This document shows positions 1 through 8,052 of a DNA stretch of 35,656 nt, one piece after another. A program made the translations under genes and the position numbers. Every line of letters begins with the position of its first letter. Position 1 is the first letter of the stretch. The DNA comes from Sphingobium sp. (GTDB taxonomy: Bacteria > Pseudomonadota > Alphaproteobacteria > Sphingomonadales > Sphingomonadaceae). The notes under the pieces were generated by a model. It saw nothing but the letters and a program-made list of their open reading frames with translations, did no database searches and was not told where the DNA came from. The stretch spans positions 1-35,656 of the forward strand of contig NZ_QFOA01000031.1 in the NCBI RefSeq assembly GCF_003248505.1, read 5' to 3'.

Positions 1-1144
1 ACCGTGCGCCGGTGTCGGTCATGTAAAAATGATCTTCCAGCCTTATGCCGAAACGTTGGGGTACGACGATCATCGGTTCGTTGGAAAAGCACATGCCGGG
101 GGCGAGTGGCGTTTTGTCGCCGCGCACCAGATAAGCAGGTTCGTGAATGGACAGGCCGATACCATGTCCGGTCCGGTGCGGCAGGCCGGGCAAGCGATAG
201 TCCGGTCCAAGCCCGGCTTTTTCCAGAACGGCGCGCGCTGCTGCGTCGACGCTCTCGCAAGGTGCCCCGGGTGTGGCGGCGAGGAAAGCCGCCTGCTGCG
301 CCTCCTTCTCCAGCGCCCAGATATCGTGCGCCTGACTGTCCACCGTTCCGAAGGCATAGGTGCGGGTGATATCCGAATGATAGCCTTCGACCGTGCAGCC
401 TGTATCGATCAGCACCAACTGCCCATCCTCCAGCGCCCGGTCGCCCGGCAGCCCGTGCGGATAAGCGGTCGCTTCGCCGAACTGGACGATGCAGAAACTT
501 GAGCCTTTGGCGCCCAGACGGCGATGCGCCTCGTCGATGAAGCGAGTGACCTCACTGGCGCGGATGCCAGGGTGCAATATGCGGGCGGCGGCAGCGTGGA
601 CGGTCAGCGTCATCGACTTTGCCTGCTGCATCAACGCCAGTTCGGCTGCAGACTTGATCATCCGGCAACCGCTGATGACCGGGGTGGCGTCGACAAGCCT
701 TGCCGAGGTCATGGATCGCAGCCGTTCGGCGAAGTGAAAGGGCAATTCGGGATCTATCGCGACGCCCCGGACGCCCGCTTCCGCGAGCGCATCGGCAACG
801 AGCGCGACGGGGTCGTCATCTTCCTGCCATGAGAGAATATCGGCATCGATGGCGAGATCGGCTTCCAGCGTGCCCATTTCGAAATGCGGACAGATAATTT
901 TCGGAGATCGACCGGGCAGCAGCAGCATCGCCACCAGCCGCTCGCTTTGCCCCCAGGGCACTGCCGAGAAATATCTGAGAGAGGCGCCCGCATTGATCAA
1001 CAGCGCCTGTGCGCCCACAGCGTCGGTCAGCTCCTGCGCCCTTGCGACACGGTCCATACGTTCGCCTGCCGCGATGGGGGCGGCAACGTCGGTCCAGGGA
1101 CGCAATCTATCCAGTTCGATTGCTGCGGTCGATCCACCGATCAT
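1..1144 (-). CDS. M24 family metallopeptidase (Xaa-Pro aminopeptidase/creatinase fold), 3' end outside window
   Basis: The reading frame starts at ATG 1144 and runs off the left edge with no stop; about 381 residues are visible. The N-terminal half looks like the creatinase-type N domain. The C-terminal half carries the M24 pita-bread metal site: LIDTG with Asp247, HSDITRT with Asp258, GHGIGLSIHEP, then FSNEP and RLEDHFY, which supply the His and Glu ligands. The family cleaves Xaa-Pro bonds (prolidase/aminopeptidase P) or acts on small amidines such as creatine; which applies here cannot be told. No signal peptide is seen, so it is probably cytoplasmic. The start is set by AAGGAC, which overlaps the TAA stop of the upstream DadA-like gene; the two genes are only 9 bases apart and surely co-transcribed. 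The partner oxidase suggests that released Pro or D/imino-acid residues are oxidised next. Confidence 0.88.
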   Translation of the reverse strand, partial: MIGGSTAAIELDRLRPWTDVAAPIAAGERMDRVARAQELTDAVGAQALLINAGASLRYFSAVPWGQSERLVAMLLLPGRSPKIICPHFEMGTLEADLAIDADILSWQEDDDPVALVADALAEAGVRGVAIDPELPFHFAERLRSMTSARLVDATPVISGCRMIKSAAELALMQQAKSMTLTVHAAAARILHPGIRASEVTRFIDEAHRRLGAKGSSFCIVQFGEATAYPHGLPGDRALEDGQLVLIDTGCTVEGYHSDITRTYAFGTVDSQAHDIWALEKEAQQAAFLAATPGAPCESVDAAARAVLEKAGLGPDYRLPGLPHRTGHGIGLSIHEPAYLVRGDKTPLAPGMCFSNEPMIVVPQRFGIRLEDHFYMTDTGAR

Positions 1145-1153
1145 GTTCAGTCC

Positions 1154-2374
1154 TTATGCAAAACGTGCGATATCGAACAGCGAGGTGGACAGGTGCAATG
1201 GGTTTTCCGTCACCATGTCCCTGACCAGCCGCGCCGTGATGGGCGCCAATGTAAGCCCCAGATGCTGGTGACCAAAGGCGTAAAAGAGATTGTCGGTATC
1301 GTTGGCCCGACCGATGGCAGGGAGATAGTCGGGAAGGGTCGGGCGGCATCCCATCCAGCGGGTGAAGGGCCCGCGGATCGGTAGACCCAATTGCGCAACA
1401 TGCTGTTCCAGCCGTTCCCACTTGCGCGGGTCCGCCGGCGCGTCCATGCGCCCGAGCTCGACGAAACTCGCCGCCTGAACGCAGTCGCGGTAGCGGGTGA
1501 CGATCATCGACCTCTGCTCGAATACCACGGGCGGCATATCGGCGGGCCAGTCGGTCGCATCGGCGCGAATGTGGTAACCGCGTTCGGCGATCATGGGCAC
1601 TTTATAGCCCAGACCCTTCATGAGATCGACGGAGCGAACGCCTGCGCAGACGACGATGCGATCTGCCTTGAGTCCGGCGACGGAGACCCGGTCGCCGGAT
1701 CGATGCAATGTGGCGCGTCGTCCGATGAATTCGCCGCCCGCATCGACAAAGGCACTGCGCAGGGCCTCGCGCAGATCGGTGAGATCGGCGATCTGCCCGC
1801 TGCCTGCGAACCGAATGGCACCGGCCAGAGGTCGGGCGGTCAGCGCCGACAGTGCGGCAATTTTCGTTTCGTCTTCGTTATGAATATGCGCGGAGCCCGT
1901 ATCGGCGCTCCTCCATGCCGCGCGGCCCTTGCTAGCGGCAAGCGCGTCCTCCCAGACGACATAATGCCCATCCTGACGGAGCAGTGTCGGCTGGCCGATC
2001 CGCTCTACCAAGGCTTCCCAAGCGGGCATTGCCTGCGCCAGCAGTTCGCGAAGTGCGTCTCGTCCTGCCCGGAACCGCGCCGGACGTGCTGCTGCCATCA
2101 ACCGCAAGCCGAAGGGTAGCCACGCGCCGATCGCCGACGCTGGAAGGTCAAGCGCCCCGCCCCGCCGGAACAATCGGCGCTGCACGCTGCGCAACTGGGA
2201 CAGGGATGCGAGCGGCTCGACCTGTTCGACCGCGATATGCCCGGCATTGCCCCACGACGCAGCCTTGCCCGCATCGTCGTCGTCTAAGAGCACGACCGAC
2301 AGCCCCGCATCCTGCAAGGCGATAGCAGTGGAGAGCCCCACGACGCCGCCGCCAATGATCGCTACCCGCCCCAC
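1154..2374 (-). CDS. DadA-like FAD-dependent D-amino acid / hydroxyproline-type dehydrogenase
   Basis: A 406-residue FAD oxidoreductase of the DAO/DadA family. The N-terminus has the Rossmann dinucleotide motif GGGVVG (residues 8-13) followed by an acidic strand end (LLDDDD), then the family signature SWGNAGHI. The C-terminal part has RWMGCRPTLPDYLP and FGHQHLGLTLAP, typical of D-amino acid and D-hydroxyproline dehydrogenases. Such enzymes oxidise D-amino or imino acids to 2-oxo acids or cyclic imines and pass electrons to the respiratory chain. The start is GTG 2374 with GGAG five bases upstream. It is the first gene of a leftward operon with the M24 peptidase and is divergent from the GntR regulator. 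A GTATAC-centred near-palindrome lies 25 bases upstream of the start, placed to block transcription. The exact substrate is not determinable; sarcosine- or glycine-oxidase-like activity is an alternative. Confidence 0.85.
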   Translation of the reverse strand: MGRVAIIGGGVVGLSTAIALQDAGLSVVLLDDDDAGKAASWGNAGHIAVEQVEPLASLSQLRSVQRRLFRRGGALDLPASAIGAWLPFGLRLMAAARPARFRAGRDALRELLAQAMPAWEALVERIGQPTLLRQDGHYVVWEDALAASKGRAAWRSADTGSAHIHNEDETKIAALSALTARPLAGAIRFAGSGQIADLTDLREALRSAFVDAGGEFIGRRATLHRSGDRVSVAGLKADRIVVCAGVRSVDLMKGLGYKVPMIAERGYHIRADATDWPADMPPVVFEQRSMIVTRYRDCVQAASFVELGRMDAPADPRKWERLEQHVAQLGLPIRGPFTRWMGCRPTLPDYLPAIGRANDTDNLFYAFGHQHLGLTLAPITARLVRDMVTENPLHLSTSLFDIARFA

Positions 2375-2399
2375 AAAAACTCCATTGCATCGCGATATC

Positions 2400-2417
2400 T
2401 ATATCGTATACGGTATA
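2400..2417. promoter_or_regulatory. Candidate GntR/FCD operator (GTATAC near-palindrome) upstream of dadA-like gene
   Basis: TATATCGTATACGGTATA is an 18-base near-perfect palindrome with one mismatched pair. It lies 25 bases before the GTG of the DadA-like gene and in the intergenic region shared with the divergent GntR gene. It matches a second site at 11025-11042 in 14 of 18 positions. FCD-type GntR regulators commonly bind short palindromes with a GT-N-AC core, so the adjacent regulator at 2639 is the natural candidate; that link is inference. Confidence 0.55.
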
Positions 2418-2638
2418 TACATACGTCGGATAGCGGATGAGGACCGATACCACAATGCATCATTTGTCGTCCTACGAGCTATGACGTCGACGCTGGGGTC
2501 TTTCGGTGACTTAATCGTCAGGACGAACAAGCGTAAAGCATCGGTGCTTTTGCGGTGCAACACGCCATTTTCTACCATATACAGTTCAGTCGCGGCGCCG
2601 TCCTTTGGCTCCGTAGCGCCTTATATGGAGACTGACAG

Positions 2639-3295
2639 GTGACCATCGTCGTTCGCACGCTTTCCGAACGCATTTTCGAGGTGATCCGCGAGCGGATAGT
2701 CGAGGGGAAATTGGCCGACCGCGAACCGGTCCGGCAGGATGCCCTGGCGGCTGAACTGGGTGTCAGCAAGATCCCGCTCCGCGAGGCGCTGGCCCGTCTG
2801 GAACATGAAGGGCTGCTCACCAGCCAGGCCAACAGGGGATGGTTCGTACGCCCCATGTCGGCGGACCAGGCGGAAGAGATCTATCTGTTACGCCTCGCAA
2901 TCGAACCGACCGCCGCTTCCTTTTCCTGCACCCGCACCACCGATGCGGACAGGCAAGCGGCGCGGAACGCGTTCGATCTGCTGGACGCCGCCGCCAACGA
3001 CGATCTGAATGCCGTCGCCGTGCGCAATCGGGAGTTTCACGTCTCGCTGGTGCGTCCAGGCGGGCGGTTGCTGACCACGCAATTGGTCGAGCGCCTGGAA
3101 GTGCTCGCCGAACGATATGTGCTCGCGCATCTGGAACCGGCCGGTCGCGACAACCGTGCCCACCTGGAGCATGAGGCATTGCTCGACGCGTGGCTTTCGG
3201 GCCAGGCGGACGAAGTTCAGGCTTTGCTGACCAGCCACATCGCCAGCACGCTCGACGATCTGCGTGCCCAGTTTGCCGCCAGCCACACACAATGA
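2639..3295 (+). CDS. GntR family transcriptional regulator, FCD subfamily
   Basis: A 218-residue regulator. The N-terminal winged helix-turn-helix (about 8-75) contains RQDALAAELGVSKIPLREAL, the classic GntR recognition region. The C-terminal all-helical FCD domain (about 80-205) has the usual metal/ligand His set: His134 in NREFH, His178 in HLEHEA and His200; Asn130 sits at the position that is Asn or Asp in the family. FCD regulators sense small carboxylates or amino-acid breakdown products. The start is GTG 2639 with GGAG eight bases upstream. The permease follows 18 bases after its stop, so the two are an operon, divergent from the dadA-like/peptidase operon. It probably represses both directions through the GTATAC site at 2400 and possibly the distant receptor at 8053. 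Confidence 0.92.
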   Translation: MTIVVRTLSERIFEVIRERIVEGKLADREPVRQDALAAELGVSKIPLREALARLEHEGLLTSQANRGWFVRPMSADQAEEIYLLRLAIEPTAASFSCTRTTDADRQAARNAFDLLDAAANDDLNAVAVRNREFHVSLVRPGGRLLTTQLVERLEVLAERYVLAHLEPAGRDNRAHLEHEALLDAWLSGQADEVQALLTSHIASTLDDLRAQFAASHTQ

Positions 3296-3313
3296 TCCGA
3301 TAGAGGGGACTTC

Positions 3314-4729
3314 ATGCTCGGACCGCGTAAATCCATCGAGGCACTCGCACAGCGCGAGTCCGGGCATAGTCTGGCAAAGACGTTGAGTTGGCCGCATCTT
3401 ATCGCCCTCGGCGTCGGCGCGATCGTGGGAACCGGCATCTACACCTTGACCGGCGTAGGCGCGGAACGAGCGGGTCCAGCCGTCATACTGGCCTTTGCCA
3501 TTGCCGGCGCCGTGTGCGCCTGCGCGGCGCTCGCCTATGCCGAAATGGCGACCCTGATTCCGGCGGCGGGCAGCGCCTACACGTTCAGCTATGCCGCGAT
3601 GGGTGAAACCGTCGCATGGATCGTCGGCTGGAGTTTGATCCTGGAATATTCGCTGGCCTGTTCGACCGTGGCGGTCGGCTGGTCCGGTTATCTCGTCGGC
3701 TGGCTGCAATCGGCGGGTGTCGATTTGCCGCCTGCGCTGCTGGTGGGGCCGCATGGCGGCGGCATCGTCAACCTGCCCGCCGTGACGGTCGCGCTGGCCG
3801 TCATGGGAATGCTGATTGCCGGGACGCGCGAAAGCGCTACGCTCAATATCGTCCTGGTCGTCATCAAGCTGGTTGCGCTGTCGGTATTCGTGATCATGGC
3901 CCTGCCCGCCTTCCAGTCGAACAATCTCGAACCTTTCATGCCCTACGGATTTGCCAGCACGGAAATCGAAGGGCAGAAGCGCGGCGTCATGGCGGCGGCG
4001 GCGATCGTCTTCTTCGCATTTTACGGGTTCGATGCGGTCGCGACATCGGCCGAGGAAGCCAAGAATCCGGGACGCGACCTGACCATCGGCATCATCGGTT
4101 CGATGCTGGTCTGCACGATAATCTATATGGCGGTTGCCATCGCAGCCATCGGCGCTCTGCCTTTTCAACAACTCGCCAATTCGCCCGAGCCGCTGGCGCT
4201 GGTGCTGCGCCAATTGGGTCAGCCGGTCGCGGCGCATCTGATCGCGCTTGCCGCCGTCATCGCCCTGCCCTCCGTCATCCTGGTGATGATGTATGGCCAA
4301 AGCCGTGTATTCTTCGTCATGGCGCGCGACGGCCTGCTTCCGCGCGGCCTTGCCAAGATCAGCTCGCGCACCGGCGCACCCACACGCATTACCTTGATCA
4401 CCGGCACGTCGATCGCGCTGGTCGCCGGTATCTTTCGCCTGGACGAGATCGCCGAACTGGCCAATGCCGGGACGTTGATCGCCTTCATGGCGGTGGGTGC
4501 CTGCCTCATGATCCTGCGTCGCCGGTCGCCGGACGTGCCGCGCCTGTTCCGCTGTCCTCAGCCCTATGTCATCGGCACGCTGACGATCCTTGGCTGCGCC
4601 TATTTGCTGTTCAGCCTGCCGGGATCGACGCTCATTCGCTTTGGCGCATGGAATGCGATCGGCCTGCTTTTCTACTATCTTTACAGCCGCAGCCGCAGCG
4701 GCGCCCGGCAGGCGGAAACGGCGGCCTGA
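3314..4729 (+). CDS. APC superfamily amino acid permease (CAT/YhdG-like)
   Basis: A 471-residue inner-membrane transporter with about twelve hydrophobic segments. The first membrane segment has the APC signature GVGAIVGTGIYTLTG (about residues 34-48), whose glycines bind the substrate alpha-amino and carboxyl groups. FFAFYGFDAVAT and EEAKNPGRDL around residues 232-256 match the cationic-amino-acid-transporter group. It should import an amino acid across the inner membrane by proton or sodium symport or by exchange. It follows the GntR gene by 18 bases and precedes the beta-galactosidase by about 104 bases, with no terminator seen, so all three may be one transcript. Context (DadA-like oxidase, M24 peptidase, TonB receptor) suggests it takes up the amino acid that the divergent operon consumes. 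The specific substrate is unknown. Confidence 0.9.
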   Translation: MLGPRKSIEALAQRESGHSLAKTLSWPHLIALGVGAIVGTGIYTLTGVGAERAGPAVILAFAIAGAVCACAALAYAEMATLIPAAGSAYTFSYAAMGETVAWIVGWSLILEYSLACSTVAVGWSGYLVGWLQSAGVDLPPALLVGPHGGGIVNLPAVTVALAVMGMLIAGTRESATLNIVLVVIKLVALSVFVIMALPAFQSNNLEPFMPYGFASTEIEGQKRGVMAAAAIVFFAFYGFDAVATSAEEAKNPGRDLTIGIIGSMLVCTIIYMAVAIAAIGALPFQQLANSPEPLALVLRQLGQPVAAHLIALAAVIALPSVILVMMYGQSRVFFVMARDGLLPRGLAKISSRTGAPTRITLITGTSIALVAGIFRLDEIAELANAGTLIAFMAVGACLMILRRRSPDVPRLFRCPQPYVIGTLTILGCAYLLFSLPGSTLIRFGAWNAIGLLFYYLYSRSRSGARQAETAA

Positions 4730-4833
4730 TCGCATCGTGCGCGAGGGGACCGGCGGGCCATGGCAACGTCCATCGCCCAACGCCGCAACATGATCGCAGC
4801 CAACGGCCGATCAGCAGGAAAAAGGAAAAACGG

Positions 4834-7800
4834 ATGGTAAAGCTGTTGCACTCCAGCGCGGCGGGCGGGCTGATCGCCGGCCTGCTCCTTTCCCCCGCCA
4901 TGGCGCAGGACGGACGCGCGAGCGCACCTGTCGAGTGGGAACAGCCGGAGGTGGTCCGTCAGGGGGCGGAACCGATGCACACGACGTTCGACGGGTTCGA
5001 AACGCGGGCGGGGGCCTTGTCGCGGGACGTGGCGAAATCGCGTTATCATCTGTCTCTCGACGGAGACTGGCAGTTTCACCTCTCACCCGATCCGGAAAGT
5101 CGCCCGGTCGATTTTTATCGCCCCGATTTCGATGCGAGCCGTTGGGGCACGATCAAGGTTCCGGGGATATGGCAGGCGGAGGGGCATGGCCGTCCCGTCT
5201 TCGTCGGCAGCGGTTATCCTTTTCCGCTCAATCAGCCGAAGATCGAACACCGGCTGAACGAAGTCGGCTCCTATCGCCGCGAGGTGACGATCCCGCCGCA
5301 TTTTGCCGGACGGCGGATGTTGCTGACGATAGGCGCGGCGGGGGCCGCCTATTATCTTTGGGTCAACGGCCAACGGATCGGTTATTCAGAAGACAGCAAG
5401 TTACCGGCCGAGTTCGATGTCAGCCGTTACGCCAAGGTCGGTCGCAATATCGTGGCGATCGAACTTTATCGTTTTGCCGATGGCAGCTATCTGGAGGATC
5501 AGGATTTCTGGCGGGTCAACGGGATCGAACGAAGCGTAAGCCTGTACGCCGCGCCGCCCACCCATATCGCCGACCTGACCGTGGATGCGGGTCTGGATCA
5601 TGCCTATCGCGACGGGCGACTGGGGCTGGCCGTCGCGGTCGGCGGCGCCCCCGCCGCAATGCAGGTACGCGCGACTTTGCTGGACGGAAAGCGAACCGTG
5701 CTGACGCGTGAGGGGAAGGGCAGCGGGACGATAAGATTGGAGGCCAGCCTGCCCGGCGTCAAAGCCTGGACTGCGGAAACGCCGAACCTCTACACGCTGC
5801 TGGTCGAACTGCTGGACGACCGGGGCAGGCTGGTGGAGGCGACCAGTCGGCGGATCGGATTTCGCACGGTAGAGATCGCGGGCGGAGAAGTGCGCGTCAA
5901 CGGAAAGCGGATCATGATCCGCGGCGTCAACCGGCACGAACATGATCCGCGCACATTTCGCATCCTGTCGGAAGCGACGATGCGCAAGGACATCGAATTG
6001 ATGAAGGCCGCAAACGTCAACGCGGTCCGCACGTCGCATTATCCCAACGATCCGCGCTGGTACGATCTGGCCGATGAATATGGCCTCTATATCATGGACG
6101 AGGCCAACATAGAGAGCCACGGCTATCTCAGCTTGTCGCAGCAGCATGGGGACGATCCGTCGCTTTTGCTGGGCAACGATCCTGCCTGGCGGGCGGCACA
6201 TCTCGACCGGGTGCAGCGCATGGTGCAGCGAGATCGCAACCATCCTTCGGTGATCTTCTGGTCCCTGGGCAACGAGACGGGGATCGGCGACAGTTTCGAA
6301 GCGGCGGCCAAATGGGTGAAGGCGAACGATCCGACGCGGCTCGTCAGTTTTCTGGGCTGGAGCATGAGCAACTGGCGACACCCGGTGAACAGCTATGTCG
6401 ACATCTTCGCGCCGATGTACGACGATGTGCCCAAGATGATCGACTATGCGCGCGATCCGGCCTTCGCCCAGCCTTTGATCCTGTGCGAATATGCCCACGC
6501 GATGGGCAACAGCCTGGGTGACCTGGAGGGATATTGGCAGGCGATGCGCGCCTATCCCAAATTGCAGGGCGGGTTCGTATGGGACTGGGTAGACCAGACC
6601 ATGGTGTTGAAGGACAAGGAGGGGCGGCCCTATTGGGCTCAGGGGCTGGACTACGATCCGGACCCCGCCGCGCCCGGAGTGCATGGCGACGACAGTCCGG
6701 TCGGTGACGGGGTGATCCAGTCCGACCGGACACCCGATCCCGAATATTTCGAACTGGCCAAAGTGCAGGCGCCGATCGCTTTCGTCCGGGATGGCGACGG
6801 CTATCGCGTCGTCAATCGGCACGACCACATCGATTTGTCGCGCTTCACGCTGGACTGGACCGTGATGGAGGATGGCGTCGCAACCGCAAGCGGCACCCTG
6901 CCCATGCCAGCAGTTGCGGCGGGTGCCAGCGCCCCCATCCCCCTGAAACTACCGGCGCCGCAAAGCGAGAGGGGAGAGCGAATACTGGTGCTTCGCGCCC
7001 GGACGAGGGCGGGGGCGGTACCGATGCTGCCCACCGGGCATGTCGTAGGCTGGGAGCAGTTCATCCTTCGATCCCCCGCCCTTCCCGCACCGCCCGTCGG
7101 CGACGTGGCACCGGTGGAAAGGGCGGACACGCTACGCCTTGCCGCAGGCGATGCCGTGCTGGAGATTGACCGCGCAACCGGGCTGGTGCGCCGCTTTGCA
7201 CGGGGCGACAGGCTGCTTTTGAGTGGCGGAGCGCCCAATTTCTGGCGCGCGCCGACGGATAACGACATCGGCGCGGGCATTCCCAAAAGTCACGCCATGT
7301 GGCAGTATTTTTCCGGGCATCGGCGCGTGGAATCGATCGAAGTATCTAGCAATGCCATCGTCGTGCGGCACGATATGGGGGTGGGATCGGTCAAGACCGA
7401 AACCCGCTGGACGATGGCGCAGGACGGACGGGTCGGCGTGACGGTGCGGTTCGATCCCATCCGCGACACGCTGCCCGATCCGCTGCGGGTGGGGCTGGCT
7501 TTCGACACGCCATCGGCGCTGGATGAAGTCAGCTGGTATGGCCGCGGTCCGCACGAAACCTACGCCGACCGCAACACCAGCGGCCTGATCGCTCGGTGGA
7601 GCGGCACGTTGGCGGAGCAGTATCACGATTACGCGCGACCGCAGGAGTCGGGAAACAAGACCGATGTCAGATGGATCGCGTTGACCGGCGGAGGTGCGGG
7701 CCTGCGCGTCGTCGGAGCGCAGCCTTTGTCGGTGAACGCCCTCCCCTTCCCCTATGGCGACCTGGCGATGAAGCCGCCGGGGCAAGCGCACAGTTCGGAC

Positions 7801-7956
7801 ATTCGTCCTCACGATCATGGCACGCTCCTGATCGACGCAGCCCAGGCGGGAGTCGGCGGCGACACCGGATGGAATCCCGACGCAAGGCCGCACATGCCCT
7901 TCCGCATTCCGCTCAAATCGCTGACCTACAGCTTCACCATCGTCCCGGCCCGCTGA
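4834..7956 (+). CDS. Exported LacZ-type beta-galactosidase, glycoside hydrolase family 2
   Basis: A 1040-residue enzyme hydrolysing terminal non-reducing beta-D-galactose. Order of parts: signal peptide (1-24, hydrophobic core then AMA before QDG), sugar-binding jelly-roll (about 75-240), immunoglobulin-like domain, TIM barrel (about 350-640), and a C-terminal beta-galactosidase small-chain region. Visible active-site pieces are RTSHYPNDP, the acid/base Glu481 in LGNETG and the nucleophile Glu552 in LCEYAHAMGNS. Length matches E. coli LacZ (1024) plus a leader, but unlike LacZ this copy is exported, probably to the periplasm. The frame is open far upstream through the permease gene; ATG 4834 is chosen because it is preceded by AGGAAAAAGGAAA and begins the signal peptide. 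It is convergent with the TonB receptor, with hairpins between. A galactosidase among amino-acid genes is unexpected. Confidence 0.93.
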   Translation: MVKLLHSSAAGGLIAGLLLSPAMAQDGRASAPVEWEQPEVVRQGAEPMHTTFDGFETRAGALSRDVAKSRYHLSLDGDWQFHLSPDPESRPVDFYRPDFDASRWGTIKVPGIWQAEGHGRPVFVGSGYPFPLNQPKIEHRLNEVGSYRREVTIPPHFAGRRMLLTIGAAGAAYYLWVNGQRIGYSEDSKLPAEFDVSRYAKVGRNIVAIELYRFADGSYLEDQDFWRVNGIERSVSLYAAPPTHIADLTVDAGLDHAYRDGRLGLAVAVGGAPAAMQVRATLLDGKRTVLTREGKGSGTIRLEASLPGVKAWTAETPNLYTLLVELLDDRGRLVEATSRRIGFRTVEIAGGEVRVNGKRIMIRGVNRHEHDPRTFRILSEATMRKDIELMKAANVNAVRTSHYPNDPRWYDLADEYGLYIMDEANIESHGYLSLSQQHGDDPSLLLGNDPAWRAAHLDRVQRMVQRDRNHPSVIFWSLGNETGIGDSFEAAAKWVKANDPTRLVSFLGWSMSNWRHPVNSYVDIFAPMYDDVPKMIDYARDPAFAQPLILCEYAHAMGNSLGDLEGYWQAMRAYPKLQGGFVWDWVDQTMVLKDKEGRPYWAQGLDYDPDPAAPGVHGDDSPVGDGVIQSDRTPDPEYFELAKVQAPIAFVRDGDGYRVVNRHDHIDLSRFTLDWTVMEDGVATASGTLPMPAVAAGASAPIPLKLPAPQSERGERILVLRARTRAGAVPMLPTGHVVGWEQFILRSPALPAPPVGDVAPVERADTLRLAAGDAVLEIDRATGLVRRFARGDRLLLSGGAPNFWRAPTDNDIGAGIPKSHAMWQYFSGHRRVESIEVSSNAIVVRHDMGVGSVKTETRWTMAQDGRVGVTVRFDPIRDTLPDPLRVGLAFDTPSALDEVSWYGRGPHETYADRNTSGLIARWSGTLAEQYHDYARPQESGNKTDVRWIALTGGGAGLRVVGAQPLSVNALPFPYGDLAMKPPGQAHSSDIRPHDHGTLLIDAAQAGVGGDTGWNPDARPHMPFRIPLKSLTYSFTIVPAR

Positions 7957-7977
7957 TATCGACCGCCAAAAGCAGGA

Positions 7978-8011
7978 AGGCCCCGCCTGCACATCCGCGC
8001 AGGCGGGGCCT
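7978..8011. terminator. Strong GC hairpin between convergent lacZ-type gene and TonB receptor
   Basis: GGCCCCGCCTGC (7979-7990) pairs perfectly with GCAGGCGGGGCC (7999-8010) around an 8-base loop, and the outer A7978/T8011 also pair. It lies 21 bases after the galactosidase stop and 41 bases beyond the receptor stop on the other strand, so it could end both transcripts. No long U-run follows on either side. Confidence 0.7.
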
Positions 8012-8024
8012 CCAGCCCATACGG

Positions 8025-8045
8025 CAGCCGGGTTCAACCCGGCTG
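8025..8045. terminator. Second hairpin in the same convergent gap
   Basis: CAGCCGGG pairs with CCCGGCTG around a TTCAA loop (8-base stem). It sits between the first hairpin and the receptor stop codon at 8053-8055, immediately downstream of the receptor on its coding strand. Confidence 0.5.
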
Positions 8046-8052
8046 GCCGCCC

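Noticed and set aside
2888..4780. 630-residue open frame on the minus strand
   Set aside because: Antisense to the GntR and permease genes; low-complexity Arg/Gln/His/Asp-rich translation with no recognisable fold.
3616..4833. In-frame N-terminal extension of the beta-galactosidase through the permease gene
   Set aside because: The extension is Arg-rich shadow of the permease; the signal peptide and ribosome-binding site at 4834 mark the real start.
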